A DNA stretch of 48,978 bases from Methylophilaceae bacterium (GTDB lineage: Bacteria > Pseudomonadota > Gammaproteobacteria > Burkholderiales > Methylophilaceae): contig JAOMTQ010000008.1 in the NCBI GenBank assembly GCA_028355955.1, positions 1 to 48,978 on the forward strand, in the 5' to 3' direction. The translations under genes were made by a program, and so were the position numbers. Positions 18,736 through 27,559 of this stretch are shown in pieces. The notes beneath the pieces were generated by a model. It searched no databases, was not told the origin of the DNA, and worked only from the letters and a program-made list of their open reading frames with translations. Each line of letters opens with the position of its first letter. Position 1 is the stretch's first letter.

Positions 18736-19200
18736 ATGATGAAAGAGATATCAGTTTTCTTAGAAAACGAAAAAAGTACCTCAGAACTTGGTTTAAAATT
18801 ATCAGAAAGACTTGCTGCAGGTTTATTGATATTCCTTAAAGGAGACTTGGGAGCAGGAAAAACATGTCTTGTGAGATCAATATTAATAAGTTTAGGCTAC
18901 GATGGGAAAGTTAAAAGTCCATCTTATAGTCTCTTTGAACAATATTACATTAACGATAAAACTATTAATCACTTTGATCTATATCGCTTTAAAAGTCCAG
19001 AAGAATGGCTTTCTACAGGTTTTAATGATTATATTAATGTGCATGATATTACAATTATAGAGTGGCCTGAGATGGCTAAGAATGTATTATGTGATCCAGA
19101 TATTGAAATTGAGATCGTATACGATAAAGAAGTAAGTAGAAGGGCGATAATAAAAGCAAAATCTAAAAAAGGGGAAGCAGTTTGCAAGGATTTAGTTTGA
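18736..19200 (+). CDS. tsaE: tRNA threonylcarbamoyladenosine biosynthesis ATPase TsaE
   Basis: TsaE is the ATPase partner of TsaBD in forming t6A at position 37 of ANN-decoding tRNAs. The 154-residue protein has the P-loop GDLGAGKT at residues 36-43, the SPSYSLFEQY switch-like motif and FDLYR...EEW downstream. The start has two consecutive ATG codons and no clear ribosome-binding site, and only 24 bases separate it from the divergent queG. It overlaps the amidase gene by 19 bases, so the two are co-transcribed, the common tsaE-amiC pairing. Confidence 0.94.
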   Translation: MMKEISVFLENEKSTSELGLKLSERLAAGLLIFLKGDLGAGKTCLVRSILISLGYDGKVKSPSYSLFEQYYINDKTINHFDLYRFKSPEEWLSTGFNDYINVHDITIIEWPEMAKNVLCDPDIEIEIVYDKEVSRRAIIKAKSKKGEAVCKDLV

Positions 19201-20420
19201 GATTTTATTTTTTATTCGTTTTGCTTTCACTTATTTCATTTAATAGTTTTTCAGCAAACGAAGTCAAAGCTACACGTCTTTGGCCAGCCCCTGATTATAC
19301 AAGAATTACTATTGAATCCTCTTCCAAAATTAATAACGATCAGATGATGCTTCAAAATCCAGAGAGAATCGTCATTGATTTAAAAGGAATTTCCGTAAAT
19401 GAAGCTTTAAAAAATTTATCTACTAAGGTAAGTCCAAATGACCCTAATATTTTAGATATACGAGTTGGTCAATTCACCCCAAAAGTTTCTAGGATAGTAA
19501 TAGATCTAAAAAACTCTGCTAGAGTAAAAATATTCTCACTACCTCCAGTTGAGCCTTACCAAAACAGATTGGTAATTGATGTCTATCCGGCAGAAAAGGA
19601 TAGTTTAACTAATCTTCTAAATAAACTTGAAAATAAAGAAGTTAAGAAAAAAGAGAAAATCGAGAAAAAGAAAGATCTCGTAGTAAAAGACAAGCCCAAG
19701 AAGAAAAAGAAAGTAGTTATCGCAATTGATGCAGGTCATGGAGGAGAGGATCCTGGGGCAATAGGTAAGAATGGAACAAAAGAGAAAAAAATTGTATTGC
19801 AAATTACCAAAAGGCTTAAAAAATTAATTAACTCTGATCCATTGATGAAAGCATATTTGATAAGAGACAGTGATTATTATATACCTTTAAATAAGAGAGT
19901 CTCTAAAGCCAGAAAAGTAAAGGCGGATATCTTTATTTCTATTCATGCAGATGCCTTTAGGAAAAGAAATGTAAGTGGTTCGTCAGTCTTTGCATTGTCT
20001 GAAGGTGGTGCAACCAGTGCTTTCGCAAAATTTATTGCTAATAAAGAAAATGAAGCTGATTTAATAGGTGGCGTAAGTATTGATGATAAAGACCCCTTGC
20101 TTGCTAAAACATTATTAGATCTTTCACAATCAGCCACAATCAACGATAGCCTCAAGCTTGCTAACTTTGTCCTAAAAGAGATCAAAAAAGTAAATAATCT
20201 TCATAAAAAATGGCCTGAACAAGCTGGGTTTGCTGTTCTAAAGGCACCGGATATACCATCAATCCTAGTTGAAGTTGCATTTCTAAGTAATCCAAAAGAA
20301 GAGAAGCAACTTAAAACTGCTAAGTTTCAGAAGAAGTTAGCAAAGGCGATTTATCTCGGTACAAAGAAATATATAAAATCGGGAGTAACTATTACTTCGA
20401 CAAATGATCCAGATAATTAA
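19182..20420 (+). CDS. amiC: N-acetylmuramoyl-L-alanine amidase, AmiB/AmiC type
   Basis: This periplasmic zinc amidase cuts the MurNAc-peptide bond for daughter-cell separation. The 412-residue protein has a signal peptide (to about ...FSANE), an AMIN domain (about residues 25-125), a Lys/Glu-rich linker (about 145-177) and the Amidase_3 catalytic domain. That domain has AIDAGHGGEDPGAIG, a histidine in ISIHADAF and the C-terminal glutamate in LVEVAFLSNPKEE. The start appears to be a TTG at 19182, with GGGGAAG at 19171-19177 as a strong ribosome-binding site, inside the end of tsaE. There is no ATG in this frame before the signal peptide. Confidence 0.92.
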   Translation: MQGFSLRFYFLFVLLSLISFNSFSANEVKATRLWPAPDYTRITIESSSKINNDQMMLQNPERIVIDLKGISVNEALKNLSTKVSPNDPNILDIRVGQFTPKVSRIVIDLKNSARVKIFSLPPVEPYQNRLVIDVYPAEKDSLTNLLNKLENKEVKKKEKIEKKKDLVVKDKPKKKKKVVIAIDAGHGGEDPGAIGKNGTKEKKIVLQITKRLKKLINSDPLMKAYLIRDSDYYIPLNKRVSKARKVKADIFISIHADAFRKRNVSGSSVFALSEGGATSAFAKFIANKENEADLIGGVSIDDKDPLLAKTLLDLSQSATINDSLKLANFVLKEIKKVNNLHKKWPEQAGFAVLKAPDIPSILVEVAFLSNPKEEKQLKTAKFQKKLAKAIYLGTKKYIKSGVTITSTNDPDN

Positions 20421-20424
20421 GTAG

Positions 20425-21360
20425 ATGAAAAAAATATTTATTATTGGGCCAACTGCTTCAGGCAAAACAGAGTTAGCAAAGTTTATATTTGATAACTTTA
20501 AAACTGAAATAATTAGTGTTGATTCTGCACAAATATATCAAGATATGAATATTGGTTCAGCCAAACCAAACTCTTCAGAGCTAAATAGCTATCCTCATTA
20601 TTTGATAAATTTAATTAAACCAACAGAAAATTACTCAGTTAGCCAGTTTAAAAAAGATGAATCAAAAGCCTCTAGTAATATACTAAAAAATAAAAATGTA
20701 CCTCTCTTAGTAGGCGGGACAATGCTTTATTTTAATGCTTTGGAGTATCCAATGGATGATATGCCTGCATCAAGTGAAGCAGTGAGAAAAAAAGTATTGG
20801 AGGAATTAGAAAAATTTGGATTACAATATCTTTACGAAAAGCTTCTCAAGATAGACCCAGAATGTACAAAAATAATAAAACCAAACGATAAGCAACGAGT
20901 TATGCGCGCACTTGAGGTTTATTATTTGAGTGGAAAACCCATTTCTGCTTTCCAAACTAAAAATAAAACCCCTCAATCCGAATTTGATTTTTTAAAAATA
21001 GGCCTAATGCCTCAAGACAGAGGTAAGCTTCATAAAAAAATTGAAATTAGGACTAAGGAAATGATCAACGAAGGATTTTTGGAGGAGGTTAGGGGGCTCA
21101 TAGAAAAATATCCTGAACTAAATGCAGACCATAACTCTATGCGCTGTGTCGGATATCGACAAATATTCAACTCAGTAGGCAAAAAAATAGAAATAAACGA
21201 GCTTAAAGAGATGATTACTATTGCAACGAGGCAGTTGGCAAAGAGACAACTAACCTGGATGAGAGGTATGAATGGATTGAAAATTTTTGACCCATTTGAT
21301 CTGAACAAGGAGAGCGAAATAAAACAAACAATAGAAAGCTTTTTAAGAGTTAACCCATAA
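20425..21360 (+). CDS. miaA: tRNA dimethylallyltransferase
   Basis: MiaA adds a dimethylallyl group to A37 of UNN-decoding tRNAs. The 311-residue protein has the P-loop IIGPTASGKTELA at residues 5-17, SVDSAQIYQDMNIGSAKP, GGTMLYFNAL and the RQLAKRQLTWMRGM motif. It starts 4 bases after the amidase stop, making a tsaE-amiC-miaA unit. Its 3' end overlaps the convergent glycosyltransferase-like gene by 11 bases, so no independent terminator can lie between them. Confidence 0.97.
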   Translation: MKKIFIIGPTASGKTELAKFIFDNFKTEIISVDSAQIYQDMNIGSAKPNSSELNSYPHYLINLIKPTENYSVSQFKKDESKASSNILKNKNVPLLVGGTMLYFNALEYPMDDMPASSEAVRKKVLEELEKFGLQYLYEKLLKIDPECTKIIKPNDKQRVMRALEVYYLSGKPISAFQTKNKTPQSEFDFLKIGLMPQDRGKLHKKIEIRTKEMINEGFLEEVRGLIEKYPELNADHNSMRCVGYRQIFNSVGKKIEINELKEMITIATRQLAKRQLTWMRGMNGLKIFDPFDLNKESEIKQTIESFLRVNP

Positions 21361-23206
21361 GATCTATCATTTTATTTTCTAAATCAAGTGTAAATTTTTT
21401 TGGTTTGAATAAGTTGCTCGTCTTCTTTAAATCTAATATTTTTAGTTTTAGAGATCTAATTTTATCTGGCTTGCTAGCTAATTCGATTGCCTTTTTTTCA
21501 TATTCTTCAATTGAAGAAACGATTAATTCTGAGCAACCGATTTCAGTGAGAATACTCCCAGCAACTCTGCTAGCAAAAGTTTCACCTGAGAGTGAAATCA
21601 TAGGACATCCAGCCCATAAGGCGTCACTTGTAGACGTGTGTGCATTGTAGGGGAATGTATCAAGAAACGTATCAATAATTTGATGTCTTTGTATATGCTC
21701 ATCAAAACTAACTTTTTTTGCAAAAAATAATCTTTCAGCTTGTATTCCAAACTCACTAGAAGCAAAAGCTCTGAGATTGTTTTCGCAAGTTTTATTTGAC
21801 GTTAATAACCATAAAACAGAATTTGGGACCTTTTGCAACAACCGCATCCATAATGAAAACATTTCTTTTGTAATCTTAAGTGACTGCCCAAATGATGCAA
21901 AGATAAAATTATTTTCTTTAAAGCCATAATCTAATTTTTTTACAGTTTTTAATAGAGGTCTAGAGGATATATTGGGCTGGTAACAACCTTCTAAATAGAT
22001 AATTTCCTCAGCGTATTCACTTCTTTTAGATTTTGGAATAATATATTCATCTGCAAACATAAAGTCGTAAAGTGGCTTTTTATTAAAGCCACCCATAGTA
22101 CCTGGATACCCTAGCCAATTAATATGATATTTTGCTGGCCTTAACGCTGCAATAAATGATCGACTATTTCGAGTAAACCCTGTCAGATCAACCATAATAT
22201 CAATGTTTTCTTCAAACATTAATCCTGACACTTTCTTATCATTCATCTCTGTAATATTGAAATATGCATCACTAATTTCTTTAAATTCATCTAATTCTTC
22301 TGAGCCATCTTCAGGCCCAGAGTAAAAAAGCTTAACGTTGAATTTATCTCGATCATGGTTGATCAAAACTTCTTTAATTAGATAATATAAAGGGTGTAAT
22401 CTAAAATCTGATGACAGATATGCAATAGTAATTTTGTCTATTTTTTCTTTCTTAGACTCTTTTGAAATCTTTATTCCAGACTGCTTTATCCATGAGTTTG
22501 CTACATTTAAGTGATTATTGTTTGAAAGGTTTGGCATGGAAAATAGGGCGAAGGGCGATATTTTTCCATTTATTGGCTTTTCTGTTAATTTTTTAATTTT
22601 TGAGAACATTTCATCAATGCCATTCCAAGAGCATATGCTTTGTTTGAGATGAACCATTTGGATGAATGTATGAGTCAAGTCAGGATTAATTAAAAGCGCT
22701 TTTTCATAAGAGTTAATTGCTTCTTCTGTTTTTAATATTCTTTGGAATGTATTTCCTAAATTATTATAGGTATTTGGATCAGATTTAATTTTAAGAGATA
22801 AGTTATATGCCTTGATTGCTTCATCATATTTATTTTGATGAAATAGGGAATTTCCATAGTTGAATAGTGAGGTTGAATTATTTTTGTCGTAGCTGAGAGC
22901 TTCTTCGAATGCGTTCGCAGCCATTTTAAATTCTCTATTTATAAAGTAGGTGTTACCAATCTTATTTAGACAAAAGCCTAAGGCCCCAATCACATGGAGA
23001 TTGTCTTTTAATGCATAATGACTTCTTCTAAAAAAACCTGCTGCTTCTTCATATTCCTCAATGATTGCGTACAAGTTTCCAATTTCAATTTGAAGAAAAA
23101 TATTTTTTGAATCTTCACGCCAAGCAACTTTATAAAGATCAATCGCACCTAAAATATCTCCATCTTTTTCTTTTTCTTTTGCTGCGGAAATTAGTTTGTT
23201 TGTCAT
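21350..23206 (-). CDS. TPR protein with SPINDLY/OGT-type glycosyltransferase domain (GT41-like)
   Basis: The 618-residue protein has about five tetratricopeptide repeats in its first 190 residues. It continues with a GT41 catalytic region related to O-linked GlcNAc transferase: IAYLSSDFRLHPLYYL, IMVDLTGFTRNSRS, INWLGYPGTMGG, FASFGQSLKITKEMF and DTFPYNAHTSTSDALWAG followed by ASRVAGSIL. In characterised relatives this fold adds GlcNAc, fucose or glucose to protein side chains. The gene overlaps the MnmC-like gene by 4 bases and is the last of a ten-gene minus-strand unit dominated by lipid enzymes. The acceptor is unknown. No signal peptide is seen, so it is presumably cytosolic. Confidence 0.88.
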   Translation of the reverse strand: MTNKLISAAKEKEKDGDILGAIDLYKVAWREDSKNIFLQIEIGNLYAIIEEYEEAAGFFRRSHYALKDNLHVIGALGFCLNKIGNTYFINREFKMAANAFEEALSYDKNNSTSLFNYGNSLFHQNKYDEAIKAYNLSLKIKSDPNTYNNLGNTFQRILKTEEAINSYEKALLINPDLTHTFIQMVHLKQSICSWNGIDEMFSKIKKLTEKPINGKISPFALFSMPNLSNNNHLNVANSWIKQSGIKISKESKKEKIDKITIAYLSSDFRLHPLYYLIKEVLINHDRDKFNVKLFYSGPEDGSEELDEFKEISDAYFNITEMNDKKVSGLMFEENIDIMVDLTGFTRNSRSFIAALRPAKYHINWLGYPGTMGGFNKKPLYDFMFADEYIIPKSKRSEYAEEIIYLEGCYQPNISSRPLLKTVKKLDYGFKENNFIFASFGQSLKITKEMFSLWMRLLQKVPNSVLWLLTSNKTCENNLRAFASSEFGIQAERLFFAKKVSFDEHIQRHQIIDTFLDTFPYNAHTSTSDALWAGCPMISLSGETFASRVAGSILTEIGCSELIVSSIEEYEKKAIELASKPDKIRSLKLKILDLKKTSNLFKPKKFTLDLENKMIDLMG

Positions 23207-24393
23207 ATTAAATTTATAAGCATTTTTTTTCTAAGCCCCATTTTCTTGATTGAGTTTCTACTTGGGTTTAGATAGTTTAAAATATTTTCTTCATCAGTGG
23301 TCTGAGATTCATCTATCATAGAAGCTAGGCATTTTGATATAAATGGAGCTAATGTATAACCTCTCGATCCATAGCCAGCATTTATAAAAAGATTTGGATG
23401 CCATTTTAAGTCTTTAATCGAACGTGGTATTTTGTCAAATTCCTTTGATTCTTTAAGAACTTGACCAACATAGGGAATTCGATCTGGAGCAACTGCCCTC
23501 CATCCAACCCAACCTGCATTAGATTTGTCATTTCTTCCCATCTCATTTCTTGAAAATTTCCGGTAAGTTTTTAAATTTTTCTCAAAATCAGTCATTGATA
23601 AATTTTTATTTTCATTATCTCTCTCATATGTTGAGCCAAAAACATCATACCCGCTAACATCAGGAATTAAATAACCACTATCCGAAATAATTTCTTTATG
23701 TTCAGATATATTTTTACTGGGAAGCCAGTTAATTTGACCTCTATTTTTTTTTAAATCAATACCATTAAATAATTTGGTCTCATTGAGCGCAAAGGAATTA
23801 CAAAAAACTAAATTTGATGCCACAAACTCATTTGAATCTTGACAATATATAACCCATAATTTTTTTCTGTAAGCAATCTCTTTTACTTTTCTTTTTGGAA
23901 TAAATTTAATGTTTTTATGCTTAATAAGTGCGGAGCAGAATTTATGTGGTGACACCCAGCCACCATACTTAAAAAAGATACCTGCTTTATCATCGATATC
24001 ATATTTTTTTTTAATAAAATCTTTTGATAGATATTTAAAGCTTGTCTTTTCAAGGCCAATACTTAAAATTTTCTCAATAAGCCTATCTGCCATATCTTTC
24101 TCATAAAGCTTAATCACACCTTCCATCACCGCATATTTTTTAGAATAATTAAACTTTCTGGTAAGGTCATATGCATATTTAGATGCCTTGCTCATAAGTG
24201 AATTGTATTTTGGATTATTCATCATAAAGTGAGGGGAGATCGTGGCGGCTTTGCTCTTGAAAATCTCGATTTCATCTTGATTATTTTCATCCAGCAAAGT
24301 GACTTGATAATTACGCTTTGCAAGTTGGTAGGCTAAGCTAGAACCTGCAATGCCTCCGCCTATTATCAGAGCTGTTTTATCGTGAGTACTCAT
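23203..24393 (-). CDS. Stand-alone MnmC oxidase-like FAD protein
   Basis: The 396-residue protein is a DAAO-fold FAD oxidoreductase with a dinucleotide-binding start (LIIGGGIAGSSLAYQLAKRN, about 9-28). Its C-terminal half matches the FAD domain of the bifunctional tRNA enzyme MnmC: RGQINWLP near residue 229, GYLIPDVSGYDVFGSTYER, GWRAVAPDRIPYVG, GYGSRGYTLAPF and a terminal YLNPSRNSIKKMGLRKK like the LNP-R end of MnmC. In MnmC this domain removes carboxymethyl from cmnm5(s2)U34. The methyltransferase half (MnmD) is absent here. It overlaps both neighbours by 4 bases. An alternative is a generic glycine/D-amino-acid oxidase, but the motif match favours MnmC. Confidence 0.75.
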   Translation of the reverse strand: MSTHDKTALIIGGGIAGSSLAYQLAKRNYQVTLLDENNQDEIEIFKSKAATISPHFMMNNPKYNSLMSKASKYAYDLTRKFNYSKKYAVMEGVIKLYEKDMADRLIEKILSIGLEKTSFKYLSKDFIKKKYDIDDKAGIFFKYGGWVSPHKFCSALIKHKNIKFIPKRKVKEIAYRKKLWVIYCQDSNEFVASNLVFCNSFALNETKLFNGIDLKKNRGQINWLPSKNISEHKEIISDSGYLIPDVSGYDVFGSTYERDNENKNLSMTDFEKNLKTYRKFSRNEMGRNDKSNAGWVGWRAVAPDRIPYVGQVLKESKEFDKIPRSIKDLKWHPNLFINAGYGSRGYTLAPFISKCLASMIDESQTTDEENILNYLNPSRNSIKKMGLRKKMLINLI

Positions 24394-25583
24394 ATAGAAT
24401 TTCTATAGCCTGGCTTAGTGATGTGTAAATGAATATCGCTGATTACTTTTTCTTCAAAACCTCCCTCACAATATGCAAAATAAAATAGCCACATTCTTAA
24501 AAATTTATCGTCAAACCCAAGCTTTCTAATTTCCCTTTTATTTTTTAAGAACTTCTTTCTCCAGTCAGCTAAGGTTCTGGCATAGTGATGACCGATATCT
24601 CTAACATCATTAATCACTAAATCAGTTGTATTTGTTAAGCTATTTTGAATTGCTGTAATTGAAGGTATACAGCTTCCTGGAAAAATATATTTTTGAATGA
24701 AATCAACTGAATGGATTGCCTTCGAATATCTTTGATCTTTAATTGTTATTGCTTGAATAAGGGCATCACCGTCATCTTTGAGAAGTTGGCTGATAATTTT
24801 AAAATATTCATCATAGAATTGATAACCAACGGCCTCAATCATCTCAATAGAGACGACTTTGTCATACTGCCCCTTTAGTAAACGATAATCTTTTAATAAA
24901 ATATTTATTTGCCTACCTAATCCTGCTTCTTTAATTTTTTGTTTTGCGAACTTATATTGTTCGATTGATATAGTGGTTGTCGTAACCTTGCATCCATAAT
25001 TCTTAACTGCATATATCGCAAAGCCGCCCCAACCTGTGCCAATTTCAATGATATGATCAGTTTTTTTAAGTTTTAATTTTTTACAAATAACGTCTAGTTT
25101 ATTTATTGTCGCATCCTCTAGGCTCGTTTTCCTAGTTTTATAAATTGCTGATGAATACATCATATTTTTATCTAGAAATAAACTAAAAAAATCGTTACTC
25201 AAATCATAATGACGGGAAATATTCTTCTTGCTGCCTCTTACTGAATTTTCATTGAGCTTATGCATAACTTTTAAGAAGGGTTGAGATAGAAGAGTAAAAA
25301 AGTTTTCAAGCTTATCTTGAGCTTCTGTATTTCTTGCAAGAACTCTAATGACATTTGTTAGATTTGAGCTGCTCCACTCACCTCTAATAAAGGATTCACT
25401 TGCCCCAATCGTTCCTCCAAGAATGATATTTTTATAGAAAACGGAATCTAAAACATTAATTTTTGCTGAAAGATTGCCTTGCTTACCATACTTGCTAATA
25501 GATTCACCATCCTTAATGATGATATGTCCATCTTTAATCTGACTAAGTCTTTGATGGGTTATTTTTTTATATAAACGATTCAT
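24390..25583 (-). CDS. Cyclopropane-fatty-acyl-phospholipid synthase family protein
   Basis: The 397-residue protein has the two-part architecture of CFA synthases: an N-terminal lipid-binding domain (about 1-115), then ISRHYDLSNDFFSLFLD and the SAM site EIGTGWGGFAIYA near residue 180. Further CFA motifs are SIEMIEAVG, YIFPGSCIPS and FLRMWLFYFAYCEGGF. Classical members methylenate cis double bonds of phospholipid acyl chains. In DUF1365/FAD-oxidase clusters such CFA-like proteins may do other chemistry, including steps toward furan or methylated fatty acids. It lies 1 base after the DUF1365 gene and overlaps the MnmC-like gene by 4 bases. A second CFA-family gene heads the same unit. Confidence 0.88.
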   Translation of the reverse strand: MNRLYKKITHQRLSQIKDGHIIIKDGESISKYGKQGNLSAKINVLDSVFYKNIILGGTIGASESFIRGEWSSSNLTNVIRVLARNTEAQDKLENFFTLLSQPFLKVMHKLNENSVRGSKKNISRHYDLSNDFFSLFLDKNMMYSSAIYKTRKTSLEDATINKLDVICKKLKLKKTDHIIEIGTGWGGFAIYAVKNYGCKVTTTTISIEQYKFAKQKIKEAGLGRQINILLKDYRLLKGQYDKVVSIEMIEAVGYQFYDEYFKIISQLLKDDGDALIQAITIKDQRYSKAIHSVDFIQKYIFPGSCIPSITAIQNSLTNTTDLVINDVRDIGHHYARTLADWRKKFLKNKREIRKLGFDDKFLRMWLFYFAYCEGGFEEKVISDIHLHITKPGYRNSI

Positions 25584-25584
25584 G

Positions 25585-26340
25585 TTAAGAGTGTGGATAA
25601 AACCTTACTTTCTTTAAATATAATATTAACGCATTCCAATAGATACTAATAATTGCTTTGATGCCCATAGGAAATGATAGAAATAAGAGCCTATTAAGAG
25701 CATAAGTGCTCCATGCCTGATTTGTCATTTTTAAAGTCGCGTTGAAGTATTTTTCTTGATTCTTCGAACACTCCATTGATATAAACAGAAAATCTCTTGG
25801 TTCAGTAAACTTCCATTTATATTTTAAATCCATCGGAAGAAATGGTGAAACATGAAAGTCTTTTTTAAATTCAAATACTTTTGTTCCTCCCTTTATTTTC
25901 CGACAATCATGGACATAAGCATGTCGCTCTTCCCAGGGCGTATTTGTTATATGAGAAACAATTGCAACCAATTCTTTTTTTTTGTTATAGCAATAGTAAA
26001 AACTAACAGGGTTAAAGCAGTAGCCAAAATACCTAAGAGTAGTAAGGAGAAATATTTTACCCTCTATCTCGACTTTTAATTTATTAGCCAGTAACTTGAC
26101 AATTTCACTCTTAAGTGATTTTTTAGAATCCCCAAAAAAATCTTTTCTATAGAAAGAGGCTAAATTAAATTTCTCGTAACTCCAAAAGATATTATGACTA
26201 AATGCATTTTTAATATCATCGATATCAAGAAATAACATAGTGGAAGCATAGTTAAAAGAATGTTGAGCATCTTTTTTTCTTGAATGTGAGATTGTCCCTT
26301 TATAGATTGAATGCATTAGATTATTTGATGATGCCTTCAA
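25585..26340 (-). CDS. DUF1365 family protein
   Basis: The 251-residue protein shows the DUF1365 signatures: YKGTISHSRKKDAQHSFNY near the N-terminus, LTTLRYFGYCFNPVSFYYCY near residues 98-117, ITNTPWEERHAYV and the HVSPFLPMDLKYKW block. The family has no firmly established activity but is nearly always found beside an FAD amine-oxidase-like gene and a CFA-like gene, exactly as here. The gene overlaps the FAD gene by 20 bases and is 1 base from the CFA gene. A role in modifying membrane fatty acids together with those two enzymes is inferred from this constant association. Confidence 0.9.
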   Translation of the reverse strand: MKASSNNLMHSIYKGTISHSRKKDAQHSFNYASTMLFLDIDDIKNAFSHNIFWSYEKFNLASFYRKDFFGDSKKSLKSEIVKLLANKLKVEIEGKIFLLTTLRYFGYCFNPVSFYYCYNKKKELVAIVSHITNTPWEERHAYVHDCRKIKGGTKVFEFKKDFHVSPFLPMDLKYKWKFTEPRDFLFISMECSKNQEKYFNATLKMTNQAWSTYALNRLLFLSFPMGIKAIISIYWNALILYLKKVRFYPHS

Positions 26341-27556
26341 AAATTTTAACTGCTTCGTAAGCGCTTTTTACTCCATCCTCATGAAACCCCTTTCCCCAAT
26401 AAGCACCTGAGTAAAAAGTTCGATTCTTACCAGAGATTATTTTATTCTTCAGTTGAGCACTGATACTCTCTTTTGAAAACTTCGGATGTGTATATTGTAA
26501 TTTTTTAATTACTTTATCTTTTGAAATAGGTTGCTTTGTATTTAAGGTAACCAACACAGCTTCGTTTGTTTTGATGTTTTGTAGAATATTCATATTATAT
26601 GTAAGTGTAATTGGTGAATCTTCTGGGCTATCAATATTGAAGTTCCAAGCAGCCCATGATAGTTTTTTTTGAGGCATGATGCTACTATCGGTATGAAGAA
26701 TAATGTCATTTTTTTGGTAGGGCAGAGTTTTTAATATTTCAACCTCATCAGAAGTGGGTTTTTGTAAAATCTCAAGCGCATCATCGCTATGACATGCAAA
26801 AAAAACATAATCATACTTTTCTTTTCTTCCATTATCTTCAATTACAACGTAATTTTTATATCGAATTACATTTTTAATCTTACTGTTTAATCTAATTTTA
26901 CTTTTAAAGCTACTGGTTAATTTTTTGACATATTTTTCAGAACCACCACTTATTGTTAACCATTGTGGTCGATTAGTAACTGAAAGCATGCCGTGATTTT
27001 TAAAGAAATTAATAAAAAAATATGCAGGAAAATTAAGAACTGTCTTTATATCAGATGACCAAATTGCAGCCCCCATAGGAAGAATATAGTTTTTGCAGAA
27101 ATAAGCTGAATAATTGTTATTTTTTAAATATTGCTTGAGCAGGATGGTTTTTGATTTAAGTTTTATGGCTTCTTTATTAAATCTAAGAATCTCGAATATC
27201 ATTTTTATAAATCTTGGATTTAATAAATTGCTTCTTTGAGAGAATAAGCTATTAAGTGTGGTCCCATTGTATTCAAAATTATTTTTTTTTGAAAAAACAC
27301 TGAAGCTCATATTACTATTTTCATACTTCACACCTAGGTCATCAAGCAATGAAGTAAATAAAGGGTATGTTTTTTTATTAAATACGATAAACCCGGTATC
27401 AACATGTATTTTTTTGTTGTTTATGGTAATTTCATGTGTGTGAGAATGACCACCGATTCTTTTATCTTTTTCATAAAGAGTTACATCATGATTTTTGTTC
27501 AACAGGTAGGAAAGAGTGTTACCTGATATACCTGAGCCAATCACTGCAACCTTCAT
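26321..27556 (-). CDS. FAD-dependent amine-oxidase-like protein of the DUF1365/CFA cluster
   Basis: The 411-residue flavoprotein begins with KVAVIGSGISGNTLSYLL (FAD-binding, residues 2-19) and the second motif YEKDKRIGGHSHT, then VDTGFIVFN, as in NAD(P)/FAD proteins of the phytoene-desaturase/amine-oxidase clan. The C-terminus has SGAYWGKGFHEDGVKSAYEA, which closes the FAD site. Relatives in Rhodobacter-type clusters are linked to desaturation of methylated acyl chains in furan fatty acid synthesis. That assignment is inferred here from neighbourhood. It follows the desaturase gene by 3 bases and overlaps the DUF1365 gene by 20 bases. Confidence 0.87.
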   Translation of the reverse strand: MKVAVIGSGISGNTLSYLLNKNHDVTLYEKDKRIGGHSHTHEITINNKKIHVDTGFIVFNKKTYPLFTSLLDDLGVKYENSNMSFSVFSKKNNFEYNGTTLNSLFSQRSNLLNPRFIKMIFEILRFNKEAIKLKSKTILLKQYLKNNNYSAYFCKNYILPMGAAIWSSDIKTVLNFPAYFFINFFKNHGMLSVTNRPQWLTISGGSEKYVKKLTSSFKSKIRLNSKIKNVIRYKNYVVIEDNGRKEKYDYVFFACHSDDALEILQKPTSDEVEILKTLPYQKNDIILHTDSSIMPQKKLSWAAWNFNIDSPEDSPITLTYNMNILQNIKTNEAVLVTLNTKQPISKDKVIKKLQYTHPKFSKESISAQLKNKIISGKNRTFYSGAYWGKGFHEDGVKSAYEAVKIFEGIIK

Positions 27557-27559
27557 CGT

